From UBA2329 sp964577215 (GTDB lineage: Bacteria; Bacteroidota; Bacteroidia; Chitinophagales; Saprospiraceae): a DNA stretch of 17,158 nt. This document shows positions 1 through 7,691 of the stretch, piece after piece (positions within the stretch are counted from its first letter, which is position 1; each line of letters begins with the position of its first letter). The position numbers were made by a program, and so were the translations under genes. The notes beneath the pieces were generated by a model, which saw only the letters and a list, made by a program, of their open reading frames with translations, did not search any database and had not been told where the DNA came from. The stretch is taken from positions 1 through 17,158 of the forward strand of contig CAZNYK010000089.1 in assembly GCA_964577215.1 (NCBI GenBank), read 5' to 3'.

Positions 1-864
1 ATGAAAAACTACCTTTCTCTTATCAAATTCAGCCACACGGTTTTTGCGCTGCCCTTTGCGCTGCTCGGCTTCTTTTTGGCTACCCTCCACAGTGGGGAAG
101 GCTTGAGCCTGCACCTGTTCGTATTGGTATTGCTGTGCATGGTCTTTGCCCGCAGCGCCGCCATGGCCTTCAACCGATACTTGGACCGCGATGTGGACGA
201 ACGCAACCCCCGCACCCGCATGCGCGAGATACCCGCCGGCGTCATCAGCCCGCGCGCGGCGCTCAGCTTCGTCATCCTCAGCAGCGCGCTCTTCGTGCTC
301 ACCACCTGGTTCATCAATCCCTTGTGTTTTGCCTTGTCGCCGGTAGCGCTGGCCGTCATCCTGGGGTACAGCTACACCAAGCGCTTCACCTTTTTGTGCC
401 ACTTCGTGCTGGGCCTGGGCTTGTCGCTGGCGCCCATAGGGGCCTGGTTAGCCGTTACGGGCAGTTTTCACGTACTGCCGCTGATCTATTCTGCTGCCGT
501 GTTGCTCTGGGTTTCCGGCTTCGACATCATCTACGCCCTGCAGGACGAAGAGTTTGACCGCTCCCTGCAGTTGCGCTCCATACCGGTAGCTTTGGGCAAG
601 GCGGGCGCGCTCAGGCTATCTTCCGTATTGCACCTGCTTTGCGCGCTGTGCATCCTCGGCGGGGCTTACTTACTTTCCGCTTCCGTGCCGGCGTTCAGTT
701 GGCTGCACTGGGCTGGCGCTGCTGTTTTCCTCTCGCTGCTCTTTTACCAGCACACCTTGGTGAAGCCCAACGACCTGAGCAAGGTGAACCTGGCGTTTTT
801 TACCACCAACGGCATAGCGGGCGTGGTGTTTGGGGTGTTGGTGATCGCGGATATCTATTTGTGA
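1..864 (+). CDS. UbiA-family polyprenyltransferase (MqnP/UbiA-like, quinone biosynthesis)
   Basis: A 287-residue integral membrane protein of the UbiA superfamily, which transfers a polyprenyl chain from its diphosphate onto an aromatic acceptor in the membrane. Both metal-diphosphate motifs are visible: NRYLDRDVD (N58, D62, D66) and DIIYALQDEEFD (D175, Y178, D182, D186). Between and after them are about eight hydrophobic segments, as usual for the family, and the length is normal. The sequence resembles the 'putative 4-hydroxybenzoate polyprenyltransferase' branch, which in menaquinone-making bacteria includes the futalosine-pathway enzyme MqnP. Since Bacteroidota normally use menaquinone, MqnP is more likely than a ubiquinone enzyme, but that is inference. 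The ATG is the first base of the window, so no promoter or upstream neighbour can be seen. A polyprenyl diphosphate synthase gene lies 2 kb downstream and could supply its substrate. Confidence 0.9.
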   Translation: MKNYLSLIKFSHTVFALPFALLGFFLATLHSGEGLSLHLFVLVLLCMVFARSAAMAFNRYLDRDVDERNPRTRMREIPAGVISPRAALSFVILSSALFVLTTWFINPLCFALSPVALAVILGYSYTKRFTFLCHFVLGLGLSLAPIGAWLAVTGSFHVLPLIYSAAVLLWVSGFDIIYALQDEEFDRSLQLRSIPVALGKAGALRLSSVLHLLCALCILGGAYLLSASVPAFSWLHWAGAAVFLSLLFYQHTLVKPNDLSKVNLAFFTTNGIAGVVFGVLVIADIYL

Positions 865-1102
865 ATGGCCGCCGGAGAATCGTATTACATGCTAAAGTGT
901 TGTACATGAGATAATTTGGCAGCGACTAAACTCGCCGTTACGGCAGGCAGCGGTTAAAGTTGTTGGTACATTGGACGGATTTGGATTTTTAGCAAATTTC
1001 CCGCAAATTTGCGTATCAACCCTGCACGCAGAATTCAACAGCCTGCACCTGCAAGGATTATTCCCGGTAGTCTCAATATCCTTTTCACCTCAATAGACGA
1101 AC
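865..1102. other. Intergenic region between prenyltransferase and T9SS protein gene
   Basis: A gap of 238 bases with no convincing gene. It is AT-richer than the prenyltransferase gene. The only structure I see is the GCAAATTT repeat pair at 992-1012, listed separately. A sequence close to the -7 box (TAATTTG at 912-918) lacks one T and has no TTG at the right distance, so I do not call a promoter there. Confidence 0.5.
992..1012. promoter_or_regulatory. Short inverted/direct repeat, possible operator
   Basis: GCAAATTT (992-999) is followed by CCCGC and then AAATTTGC (1005-1012), a perfect 8-bp inverted repeat. The same octamer also recurs directly at 1003-1010, exactly 11 nt (about one helical turn) after the first copy. 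It lies about 90 nt upstream of the T9SS protein start. A protein-binding site is possible, but nothing else in the window shows this motif. Confidence 0.25.
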
Positions 1103-2017
1103 ATGAAACCCTTAGCCTTATCCCTCGTTATATCGGCAAACTTAGTTGCCGTTTTTTCCTTCGGCCAAGTCACTTATTCCCACTACTTAGATGAGACAAG
1201 CCAATGGCACCTCAGAATTGAGGGGGGCTTTTTTGACCCTGATTGCGGAGATTGGGCTTTTTCCTATGGGGATGCTATCTATTACATTTCCGGGGATACC
1301 CTGCTAAATGGGCAATGGTACTATAATTTGTATAGTATCAGAAGAGACTCCATCGCATGTGAAAATTCATACTACTTTCTGAATTTATCGAGTTACAACG
1401 CTATTCGAGAGGATTCTGTCAAGAGAATATACAGGTATTCCAGTTCCGGAGACCAACTTTTATGGGATTTCAATATTTCCATCGGCGATTGGATCGGGAA
1501 TAATTCATGCCACGTAGAAAATATTGATACGGTCTGGGTTGGGAGCACTCCGCATCAAAGATACATCTGCCACTGCGACATAAATAACATCTTGATCGAA
1601 GGTATAGGAGCTTCTCAGGGCATTTTTTCAAGTGGCTTTTGCAGTATTGGGTTTGAGTCCTCTTCGAGGCTTGTATGCTATTCACAACAGGGCCACACGC
1701 TCCAGGTTGATTCCGTTTTGACTTGTAATTTACAACCGGTAACCGGCTTGGCTCCAGTTGAAAAAAACAACCCGGCGCTAATTGACATTTTTCCCAATCC
1801 CGGCCGGGATGAAGTGTTTTTGAGATTACATGCCCCATTATTAGGAGATGCGCCTGTTCGCATCAGGCTCATCAACGCGATGGGCCAAACCGTACTTTCT
1901 GCTCAGGGCGCCGGAGCCATGCACCGGCTCGACATTTCCACGGTCCCCAAAGGTTTATACGTTGTAGAAGTTGTTTCCTCCGGCGCCAACATTACTAAGC
2001 AGGTGATTAAGCAGTAA
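1103..2017 (+). CDS. Secreted protein of unknown function with T9SS type A sorting domain
   Basis: A 304-residue protein that starts with a signal peptide (MKPLALSLVISANLVAVFSFG, cleavage likely near residues 20-22) and ends with a type A C-terminal sorting domain of about 80 residues. The domain contains IFPNPGRDEVFLR, INAMGQ, the segment LDISTVPKGLYVVEV and a final KQVIKQ. It should therefore cross the inner membrane by Sec and the outer membrane by the type IX system, ending on the cell surface or outside. The middle (about 25-215) is rich in Tyr, Ser and Trp and has seven or so cysteines. I do not recognise a family in it. The DNA of the first two thirds is clearly AT-richer than the neighbouring genes, while the sorting-domain part is GC-rich like the rest of the window. 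It converges on the minus-strand YkuK-like gene with only 62 nt between. Confidence 0.8.
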   Translation: MKPLALSLVISANLVAVFSFGQVTYSHYLDETSQWHLRIEGGFFDPDCGDWAFSYGDAIYYISGDTLLNGQWYYNLYSIRRDSIACENSYYFLNLSSYNAIREDSVKRIYRYSSSGDQLLWDFNISIGDWIGNNSCHVENIDTVWVGSTPHQRYICHCDINNILIEGIGASQGIFSSGFCSIGFESSSRLVCYSQQGHTLQVDSVLTCNLQPVTGLAPVEKNNPALIDIFPNPGRDEVFLRLHAPLLGDAPVRIRLINAMGQTVLSAQGAGAMHRLDISTVPKGLYVVEVVSSGANITKQVIKQ

Positions 2018-2025
2018 TGTGAGCA

Positions 2026-2073
2026 TGTACCGGCGACTTCAGCATGTGTCCGGCGACTGAAGTCGCCGGTACA
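2026..2073. repeat. Palindromic repeat between convergent genes (possible bidirectional terminator)
   Basis: The 16-nt arm TGTACCGGCGACTTCA (2026-2041) is repeated inverted and perfect at 2058-2073, separated by 16 nt. The spacer end and right arm also form a local hairpin, CCGGCGACTGAAGTCGCCGG (2050-2069), with a 9-bp stem. The left arm and the spacer are partial direct copies of each other (GCATGT plus CCGGCGACT). It fills nearly all of the 62 nt between two convergent stop codons. It has no T-tract, so a pure rho-independent terminator is less likely than a dispersed REP-like palindrome. The design, starting GTACCG with central ACTTC, resembles the repeats in the nuclease gene near 14.2 kb. 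Confidence 0.7.
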
Positions 2074-2079
2074 CTGGCC

Positions 2080-2550
2080 TCACACCACCTTATCCGCACA
2101 GGAAGAGCTGGCAAAAGCGTCGGGCTTGGCCTTGAAAGCGAAGCCCATGCCCAGGATGTAACCCATGGCTTCCTTGAGCGCCACATTGCTCTCGAAGTGC
2201 GGATCGGTATTGATGTCGGCGTGCACTTCCAGGTCCACGTCGTGCGTGTCCAGCAGGTCGCAGAGGGCGTAAGCGATATCCACCGACTTGGCCACTTCCA
2301 TGATCATGCGTTCGCGGATGCTCATCTCGCGTTCCAGGCGGTCGTGGTGGATGAACATGAATCCGCCTTTCTTTTCGCGCAGGAACACGATGACGGTGGC
2401 AAACTCGATGCTGCTGCCCCTGACCTGTGAGTCGGAGCCGATGCATACCTTGAGGCGGTGGCCCAGGTTTTTTTCGCGGATGATGGCCTGTTCTACAGCG
2501 TCCTTGATCGGCAGTTCAATGCGCTGACCATCGAGTCTTCTCCAGTGCAT
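2080..2550 (-). CDS. YkuK/DUF458-type RNase H-like protein
   Basis: A 156-residue cytoplasmic protein resembling the YkuK (DUF458) family, which has a predicted ribonuclease H-like fold. The core is KVCIGSDSQVRG (D40 in the first strand), a second strand FATVIVFLR, the GGFMFIHHD strand (H68, H69, D70), a charged helix REMSIRERMIMEVAKSV, then VDLEVHADINTDPHFESN with D112. Its biological role is not known to me; a nuclease or nucleic-acid-binding role follows only from the fold. A longer frame could begin at 2607, but a well-formed promoter covers 2567-2596, so transcription should begin near 2560 and the ATG at 2550 is the real start. The gene diverges from the polyprenyl synthase and converges on the T9SS gene. 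Confidence 0.82.
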   Translation of the reverse strand: MHWRRLDGQRIELPIKDAVEQAIIREKNLGHRLKVCIGSDSQVRGSSIEFATVIVFLREKKGGFMFIHHDRLEREMSIRERMIMEVAKSVDIAYALCDLLDTHDVDLEVHADINTDPHFESNVALKEAMGYILGMGFAFKAKPDAFASSSCADKVV

Positions 2551-2566
2551 AGTTTTAAAGGTTTTA

Positions 2567-2596
2567 CAAAAGTAGGGTAAAGTCCGGCAAAAACAA
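2567..2596 (-). promoter_or_regulatory. Bacteroidota-type promoter of the YkuK-like gene
   Basis: On the minus strand TACTTTTG (2574-2567) matches the TAnnTTTG -7 consensus, and a TTG (2596-2594) lies 19 nt upstream, the expected -33 spacing. Initiation would fall near 2560, about 10 nt before the ATG at 2550. Confidence 0.72.
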
Positions 2597-2827
2597 TAGT
2601 GTTTCAATGGAAATATTGCCCGAATTAATGTTCGCTTAACAAAACCTTTAAACCATTAGTGAAGGGCGAATAGTTCCTGTGTATGATAAGTGTTGATTAG
2701 ATATTGGAGTCTGCCCGCAATAGCTAACCTTTTTGCCGTTCAGCCGTTTTGTTGTAGAACTTTGTGAGTTGCGTCCCGACAGGGATTTCCCGCAAAAGCC
2801 TTCAGGCGGCGGAAACACAATAATTTG

Positions 2828-2835
2828 TAAGTTTG
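2828..2835 (+). promoter_or_regulatory. Probable -7 box of the polyprenyl synthase gene
   Basis: TAAGTTTG matches TAnnTTTG and lies 25 nt before the ATG at 2861. No TTG is present at the usual 17-23 nt upstream, so the -33 element is weak or absent. Confidence 0.55.
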
Positions 2836-2860
2836 GGGCCGAAAAACATACGCCGAGCGC

Positions 2861-3835
2861 ATGGCCATTGACATCAACGACATACAGCGTCCTGTAGAGC
2901 AGGAACTCAAAGCTTTTGAATCTCACTTCCGCGAAGCCATGCGAAGCCCGGCGCCGCTGCTGGATCGCATCACGTATTATATCGTGCGCCGCAAGGGCAA
3001 GCAGATGCGCCCCATGTTCGTCTTCCTGGCAGCCAAACTCTGCGGCGAGATCAATCCTTCCACTTACTCCGCCGCTTCTTTGGTGGAATTGCTGCACACG
3101 GCCACCCTCGTACACGACGACGTGGTGGACGACGCCTACGAGCGCCGCGGCTTTTTCTCTATCAACGCGCTTTGGAAAAACAAGGTGGCCGTTTTGGTAG
3201 GCGACTATCTCTTCTCCCAAGGGATGCTCCTGGCGCTCAAAAACAAGGAATACCGCTTGCTGGAAATCGTATCGGATGCCGTGAAAGCGATGAGCGAGGG
3301 CGAATTGCTCCAGATTGAAAAGGCCCGCCGCTTGGACATCGAGGAGCCGATCTATTACGAGATCATCCGTCAGAAAACCGCTTCCCTGATCGCATCCGCC
3401 TGCAGCGCGGGCGCAGCTTCCGCCACCCGCGATGAAAGCGTCATTGAAACCATGCGCCTGTTCGGAGAAAAAATCGGCATCGCTTTTCAAATACGGGATG
3501 ATCTCTTCGATTTCGGCGATGAAGACGTGGGCAAACCACTCGGCATTGACATTAAAGAGAAAAAATTGACCTTGCCGCTTATCTACGCCCTCAAAAATAC
3601 TTCCAAACCGGAACAACGGCACATCATCTCCCTCATACGCCGCCACAGCGAAGACCCCGCCAAAGTGCGCGAGGTGATCGCCTTTGTGCGCCGGAGCGGC
3701 GGCATGGAATACAGCCAGGAGGCCATGCTCGACTACCGCGCACAGGCCTTCCAAATACTCCATTCTTTCCCGCACTCCGAGGCGCGGCAGGCCCTTGAGG
3801 ACCTGGTGGTATTTGTGACGGAGCGGAAGAAGTGA
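2861..3835 (+). CDS. Polyprenyl diphosphate synthase (long-chain, trans)
   Basis: A 324-residue all-alpha prenyl transferase that condenses isopentenyl diphosphate units onto an allylic diphosphate to build the tail of the respiratory quinone. The family landmarks are in order: GKQMRP (45-51) for isopentenyl diphosphate binding, the first aspartate-rich motif DDVVDD (86-91), a central KTASLIASA region (172-180), and the second aspartate-rich motif QIRDDLFDFGD (D213, D214, D217). The residue five before the first motif is small (A81), which in this family allows long products (C30 or longer). The exact chain length cannot be read from the sequence. Length is normal for octaprenyl/heptaprenyl synthases. 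The ATG follows a -7 box at 2828-2835. A UbiA-type enzyme at the left edge is the natural downstream partner. Confidence 0.92.
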   Translation: MAIDINDIQRPVEQELKAFESHFREAMRSPAPLLDRITYYIVRRKGKQMRPMFVFLAAKLCGEINPSTYSAASLVELLHTATLVHDDVVDDAYERRGFFSINALWKNKVAVLVGDYLFSQGMLLALKNKEYRLLEIVSDAVKAMSEGELLQIEKARRLDIEEPIYYEIIRQKTASLIASACSAGAASATRDESVIETMRLFGEKIGIAFQIRDDLFDFGDEDVGKPLGIDIKEKKLTLPLIYALKNTSKPEQRHIISLIRRHSEDPAKVREVIAFVRRSGGMEYSQEAMLDYRAQAFQILHSFPHSEARQALEDLVVFVTERKK

Positions 3836-3846
3836 AAATTTAATTT

Positions 3847-3854
3847 TAAGTTTG
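3847..3854 (+). promoter_or_regulatory. Probable -7 box of the GH65 gene
   Basis: TAAGTTTG matches TAnnTTTG and lies 18 nt before the ATG at 3873. It overlaps an alternative upstream TTG start at 3852, so translation should begin at 3873. There is no TTG at the standard spacing upstream. Confidence 0.55.
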
Positions 3855-3872
3855 CCCATAAAAATTGCGACC

Positions 3873-5915
3873 ATGAAGCACATTCTTCTCCTGACCGCAT
3901 TTCTGTTCAATCTCTTGTCAGCTATGGCTCAAAACCAGGATTTGGCTCAGTCGCCCTGGCATATCCAGGCCCGCGATATCGACCCCGGCCGCTACTTCGG
4001 CATCACCGTGGCCAACGGCATGATAGGCCTGGTTTCCTCGCCCGAACCCATGAAAGTGCAGGACGTAGTGCTGAACGGCGCCTACGATTACTACCAGCGC
4101 GGCCGCGTGAGCAATATCCTCAAAACCTTCAACCACGTGAATATGAATATCGATGTGGACGGCCGCCGCATCGGCAGGGGCGACATAAGCAACTACGCCC
4201 AGACCCTGGATATGCAAAAGGCCACGCTCCATACCACGTTTGACGTGGGCGACAAACTCAGCGTACATCATTCCCTTCTCGCACTCCGGCACCTGCCTTA
4301 TACGGCAATGAGCATAGTAGAGATCCGCGCTAAAAAAGACGTGACCATCACTCCCATGAGCGTCATTGAGGCGCCGGCTCACTTAGCCGATGTACGCAAT
4401 TTTTACAGCGAAATAGACCGTCCCCATGTGCTTATACCCCTGCTCACTTCTGTGGCCAAAAGCCCTTCGGGACGTTACACGGTAGCCGCCTCCACCAGCT
4501 TTATCTTCGAGGAGCCGCACGGGCAGGAACCCAAGATCATTCACGAGGACTGGGACTACAACATGCATTTGGCCAAGTTTTACAAAACGCTTAAAGCCGG
4601 GCAGACTTACCGCTTCTGCGTGGTTGGCTCCACCGTCTCTTCGCACACCTACAACGACCCGCACAATGAGGCGGAGCGCCTTACCATCTTCGCTAAATTG
4701 GAAGGCCGTGAGCGCCTGCTCATGCGCCACGAAGCCGACTGGAATAAGCTATGGCAAAGCGATATCGTAGTGGAAGGCGACCTGGAGTCCCAGCGCGCCA
4801 TTCGCTCCGCGCTGTACCACCTGTATTCCTTTGCCCGGGAGGGTACGGCCCTGAGCCTGTCGCCCATGGGACTTTCGGGGCTGGGCTACAACGGTCACGT
4901 CTTCTGGGATACGGAATTGTGGATGTACCCTCCGCTGCTCATGCTCCAGCCGGAGATCGCCAGATCTCTGCTCGACTACCGCTTCGAGCGCATGGAAGCC
5001 GCCCGGCAAAATGCTTTCTCTCATGGTTACCCTGGCGTGATGTTTCCCTGGGAGTCCTCTGCCGACGGCAGCGAAGACACGCCGGTATGGGCGCTCACCG
5101 GCCCTTTTCAGCACCACATCACCGGTTGCGTGGGCTGGGCATTCTGGAAGTACTACGAGGTAACCAAAGATAAAAACTGGCTGCGCGAAAAAGGCTATCC
5201 CATGCTCAGGGAAGTTGCCGATTTCTGGGCGGGCCGCGTGGAGCGCAACGGCCCCGGCCGCTACGACATCAACAACGTGATCGGCGCCAATGAGTGGGAA
5301 GAAAACATTGACAACAATGCTTTTACCAACGGCATGGCAATTACCGTACTGCAATATGCCGCTGCTGCAGCCGTGGAACTCGGCATAGAACCCGACCCCG
5401 ACTGGTTGCATGTGGCGCAAAATATCCCCATTCTTAAATTTCCCGACGGCACTACGCGCGAGAATGCCACTTACAATGGCGTCAATATCAAACAAGCGGA
5501 TGTGAACCTGCTGGCCTTTCCCTTGAAAATCGTGACCAAAGAAGCAGACATTCGCAAAGACCTGGCTTACTACGAGCCGCGCATGGCGCCCGACGGTCCG
5601 GCCATGGGGTTCTCTGTACTGGCAGCCCTGTATGCACGGCTGGGCGAGCACGAAAAGGCTTACCAGATGTTTGTAAAAAGCTACAAGCCCAACGAGGTGC
5701 CGCCCTTCGGGGTATTGGCCGAAACGGCCGGCGGTACCAACCCTTACTTCGCTACGGGCGCCGGCGGAATGCTCCAGGCGGTCATTTCCGGAATCGGGGG
5801 CCTGGAGATTACCGACCAGGGTATCGTGCAACTGCGCACCAAGCTGCCGGCCAAATGGCGCTCGCTTACCATTAAGGGGGTGGGGAAGGAGAGGAAGACT
5901 TTCAGCGTAAGGTAA
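3873..5915 (+). CDS. Exported glycoside hydrolase family 65 protein, alpha-glucosidase-like
   Basis: A 680-residue protein with a Sec signal peptide (MKHILLLTAFLFNLLSAMAQ) and no lipobox or T9SS domain, so probably periplasmic. An N-terminal beta-sandwich (about 25-270) precedes an (alpha/alpha)6 barrel with the GH65 signatures GHVFWDTELWM (W345, D346) and IGANEWEENIDNNAFTN, where E474 is the expected general acid. A short beta domain ends the protein. GH65 phosphorylases carry an H-x-S-S-L-S type phosphate-binding stretch after YEPR. Here that site reads YEPRMAPDGPAMG and lacks it. E617 in LAETAGGTNPYFATGAGG sits where hydrolases of this family carry a base. The positions agree closely with those I recall for the Flavobacterium alpha-1,2-glucosidase (acid 472, base 616). 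I infer hydrolysis of kojibiose-like or other alpha-glucosides. It stands alone, with no susC/susD pair in view. Confidence 0.85.
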   Translation: MKHILLLTAFLFNLLSAMAQNQDLAQSPWHIQARDIDPGRYFGITVANGMIGLVSSPEPMKVQDVVLNGAYDYYQRGRVSNILKTFNHVNMNIDVDGRRIGRGDISNYAQTLDMQKATLHTTFDVGDKLSVHHSLLALRHLPYTAMSIVEIRAKKDVTITPMSVIEAPAHLADVRNFYSEIDRPHVLIPLLTSVAKSPSGRYTVAASTSFIFEEPHGQEPKIIHEDWDYNMHLAKFYKTLKAGQTYRFCVVGSTVSSHTYNDPHNEAERLTIFAKLEGRERLLMRHEADWNKLWQSDIVVEGDLESQRAIRSALYHLYSFAREGTALSLSPMGLSGLGYNGHVFWDTELWMYPPLLMLQPEIARSLLDYRFERMEAARQNAFSHGYPGVMFPWESSADGSEDTPVWALTGPFQHHITGCVGWAFWKYYEVTKDKNWLREKGYPMLREVADFWAGRVERNGPGRYDINNVIGANEWEENIDNNAFTNGMAITVLQYAAAAAVELGIEPDPDWLHVAQNIPILKFPDGTTRENATYNGVNIKQADVNLLAFPLKIVTKEADIRKDLAYYEPRMAPDGPAMGFSVLAALYARLGEHEKAYQMFVKSYKPNEVPPFGVLAETAGGTNPYFATGAGGMLQAVISGIGGLEITDQGIVQLRTKLPAKWRSLTIKGVGKERKTFSVR

Positions 5916-5977
5916 GACTGTTTTTTCGCCAACCATTTTTCGCCGGGCATATTCAGCGGAGCTCGTATTTTATGTAT

Positions 5978-5985
5978 TACTTTTG
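5978..5985 (+). promoter_or_regulatory. Probable -7 box of the rhomboid-ydcF unit
   Basis: TACTTTTG matches TAnnTTTG, 37 nt before the rhomboid ATG at 6023. It is identical to the -7 box of the YkuK-like gene. No TTG lies at the usual -33 distance. Confidence 0.5.
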
Positions 5986-6022
5986 CCCTCGAACATGAGT
6001 TATCCAACGCAAAAATGAACCA

Positions 6023-6664
6023 ATGAGCCTTACCCTTATCATTATTATCCTTACCGGTCTGGTTTCATTCCAGGCGTTCAACAACTCCAATATCCAGAGA
6101 CAGTTGGTGTTCCACCCTGTCACCATCCGGGAGACCGGGCAGTGGTATCGCTTCATCTCGCACGGACTGATACATGCCGACATGCAGCACCTGCTCATCA
6201 ATATGTTCGTATTGTGGCAATTCGGCGGTTTTATGGAGAGCGTTTTAACTTCCTTTTTCGATGAACTCACCGGGAGGTTGCTGTTCATTTTTCTCTATTT
6301 CAGCGCCATTGCAGTAGCATCTATCGGCACCTACTTCAAACACCAGTACAATCCTGCTTATCACGCGGTGGGCGCATCGGGCGCTACCTCAGCGATGGTC
6401 TTCGGTTACATCCTGTTTGCTCCCTGGCAGTGGTTCATCTTTCCGCCCCTGCCGGCCATACTGTTCGGCGTGGCATACTTATGGTATTCCTCCTATATGG
6501 AAAAACGCGGCATGGACAACATCGGGCACAATGCCCACTTCTGGGGCGCCGTCTATGGAACGGTTTTCACCTTGATAGCAGTTACCTGGGCCAGACCCGG
6601 CTTCATCGCGTATTTTCTGAACGAACTGGCCAAGGGGCCTTCTGCGCCTTCCTTTTTCAACTGA
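6023..6664 (+). CDS. Rhomboid family intramembrane serine protease
   Basis: A 213-residue membrane protein with about six hydrophobic segments. The rhomboid catalytic set is complete: H56 and N60 in HADMQHLLINMF, the nucleophile S119 in GASGA, and the partner H172 in GHNAHFWGAVYG. Rhomboids cleave transmembrane segments of other proteins inside the bilayer; the substrate here cannot be predicted. The usual WR motif after the first helix is represented by WYRFISHGLIH (41-51). The start at 6023 gives a first helix directly at the N-terminus, and an upstream -7 box (5978-5985) supports it. The next gene begins 7 nt after its stop, so the two are probably cotranscribed. Confidence 0.92.
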   Translation: MSLTLIIIILTGLVSFQAFNNSNIQRQLVFHPVTIRETGQWYRFISHGLIHADMQHLLINMFVLWQFGGFMESVLTSFFDELTGRLLFIFLYFSAIAVASIGTYFKHQYNPAYHAVGASGATSAMVFGYILFAPWQWFIFPPLPAILFGVAYLWYSSYMEKRGMDNIGHNAHFWGAVYGTVFTLIAVTWARPGFIAYFLNELAKGPSAPSFFN

Positions 6665-6671
6665 CGGGCCC

Positions 6672-7442
6672 ATGTTTTTTGTCCTTTCCAAGATATTTGC
6701 TTTTTTCATCAAGCCCATTGTGTGGATCATGGCGCTGCTGGTATTTAGCCTGTGGACAAAAAATCAGCAGCGCCGCCGCCGGGCAATTGTCTGGGCCTTG
6801 CTCCTGCTCGTGTTCTTTTCCAATCGCTGGATCAGCAACCAGGTGTTCCGCTGCTGGGAACCGGAGACGCTCACCGCCGACCGTATCGAAACCCCATACG
6901 ACATCGGCATCGTGCTGGGCGGCTATTCCAACTCCTTTATCGAACCGCAACACGACCGCCACAACTTCAGCGAACGGGCCAACCGGCTCACCAACGCCCT
7001 GGAGTTGTACTTTTCCGGCAAGGTCAAAAAACTCATGCTCACGGGGGGCTCCGGCCGCCTCATACAAGACGGGCCTTCGGAGTCGGAAATGATGGTAGCT
7101 TTTCTGCACAGGCTCGGCATCCCCGAATCGGATTACATCATTGAACCCGACTCCCGGAACACATGGGAAAATGCCCTGTTTTCCAAAAACATCGTTCAAA
7201 CCCGCTATCCGGGAGCCTCCTGCCTCCTTATTACCTCGGCATGGCATATGCCGCGCTCGCAGGCTTGTTTCCAAAAAGCCGGCCTGGAGGCAACGCCCTT
7301 CGCCGTGGATTATATTTCTGAACGCACAAGGCTGGACTTCGACCTGATTTTTGTGCCTGACAAGCTCGGGCTTTACAAGTGGGAACTACTCATTAAAGAG
7401 TGGATAGGTTGCGCAGCGTACCGCATGCAAGGGTACAATTGA
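6672..7442 (+). CDS. YdcF/ElyC/SanA-like membrane protein (DUF218)
   Basis: A 256-residue protein with two N-terminal membrane segments (about 5-28 and 38-52) separated by a basic loop KNQQRRRR, then a DUF218 domain (about 78-235) on the far side of the membrane. Landmarks are IGIVLGGY, KLMLTGGSGR, the SESEMM segment, EPDSRNTWENALFSK and LLITSAWHMPRSQACF. All are typical of the YdcF/ElyC family. Escherichia coli ElyC and SanA affect the cell envelope and vancomycin tolerance, so an envelope role is likely, but the biochemical activity is not established. It starts 7 nt after the rhomboid stop and has no promoter of its own that I can see, which indicates an operon. No clear terminator follows. 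Confidence 0.85.
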   Translation: MFFVLSKIFAFFIKPIVWIMALLVFSLWTKNQQRRRRAIVWALLLLVFFSNRWISNQVFRCWEPETLTADRIETPYDIGIVLGGYSNSFIEPQHDRHNFSERANRLTNALELYFSGKVKKLMLTGGSGRLIQDGPSESEMMVAFLHRLGIPESDYIIEPDSRNTWENALFSKNIVQTRYPGASCLLITSAWHMPRSQACFQKAGLEATPFAVDYISERTRLDFDLIFVPDKLGLYKWELLIKEWIGCAAYRMQGYN

Positions 7443-7691
7443 AAAAAGGATTAAAAAAATTGTCCCCCCGCTGCGTGCATATTAAGGAAAAAAATATTAA
7501 TTTCGCTGCCGTAATTCGCATGAACATCAATGACAGGTTCTGCCCTGAGGACGGTACTCCTTCTCCTCGAAAACCTTCCTTCCCCCCTCTTTGATGGCTT
7601 TCGCTTTCCCGGCGCAGGCCGGGATTCTACCCCCGGAATATGCGATTTACGTGATATTCAACATGTTGTAAACTCAATAAAACCGCTTTCC
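7443..7691. other. Intergenic region upstream of the giant repeat protein
   Basis: 249 bases without a supported gene. Frames open through it (from 7400 and 7530) show no family signature and no signal peptide until the ATG at 7692. A GC-rich hairpin CCCGGC-GCAG-GCCGGG lies at 7608-7623 with no T-tract after it. I find no TAnnTTTG box near the start, so the promoter of the repeat protein is not identified. Confidence 0.5.

Noticed and set aside
2785..2796. ATTTCCCGCAAA shared with 996-1007 as a common regulatory site
   Set aside because: Only 12 nt of low complexity shared; position and surroundings differ, so chance is likely.
2648..3910. Minus-strand open frame of 420 codons
   Set aside because: Lies antisense to the polyprenyl synthase, which has all family motifs and a promoter; the minus frame shows no recognisable motif and is a by-product of GC-rich third positions.
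4749..5936. Minus-strand open frame of 395 codons
   Set aside because: Antisense to the GH65 gene with its clear signal peptide and active-site motifs; no domain pattern in the minus frame.
7608..7623. Hairpin CCCGGC-GCAG-GCCGGG as a terminator for ydcF
   Set aside because: Short stem, no T-tract, and 165 nt from the stop codon; more likely incidental.
7530..7691. Upstream extension of the giant repeat protein
   Set aside because: The extra 54 residues have no features and would bury the clean signal peptide that begins at 7692.
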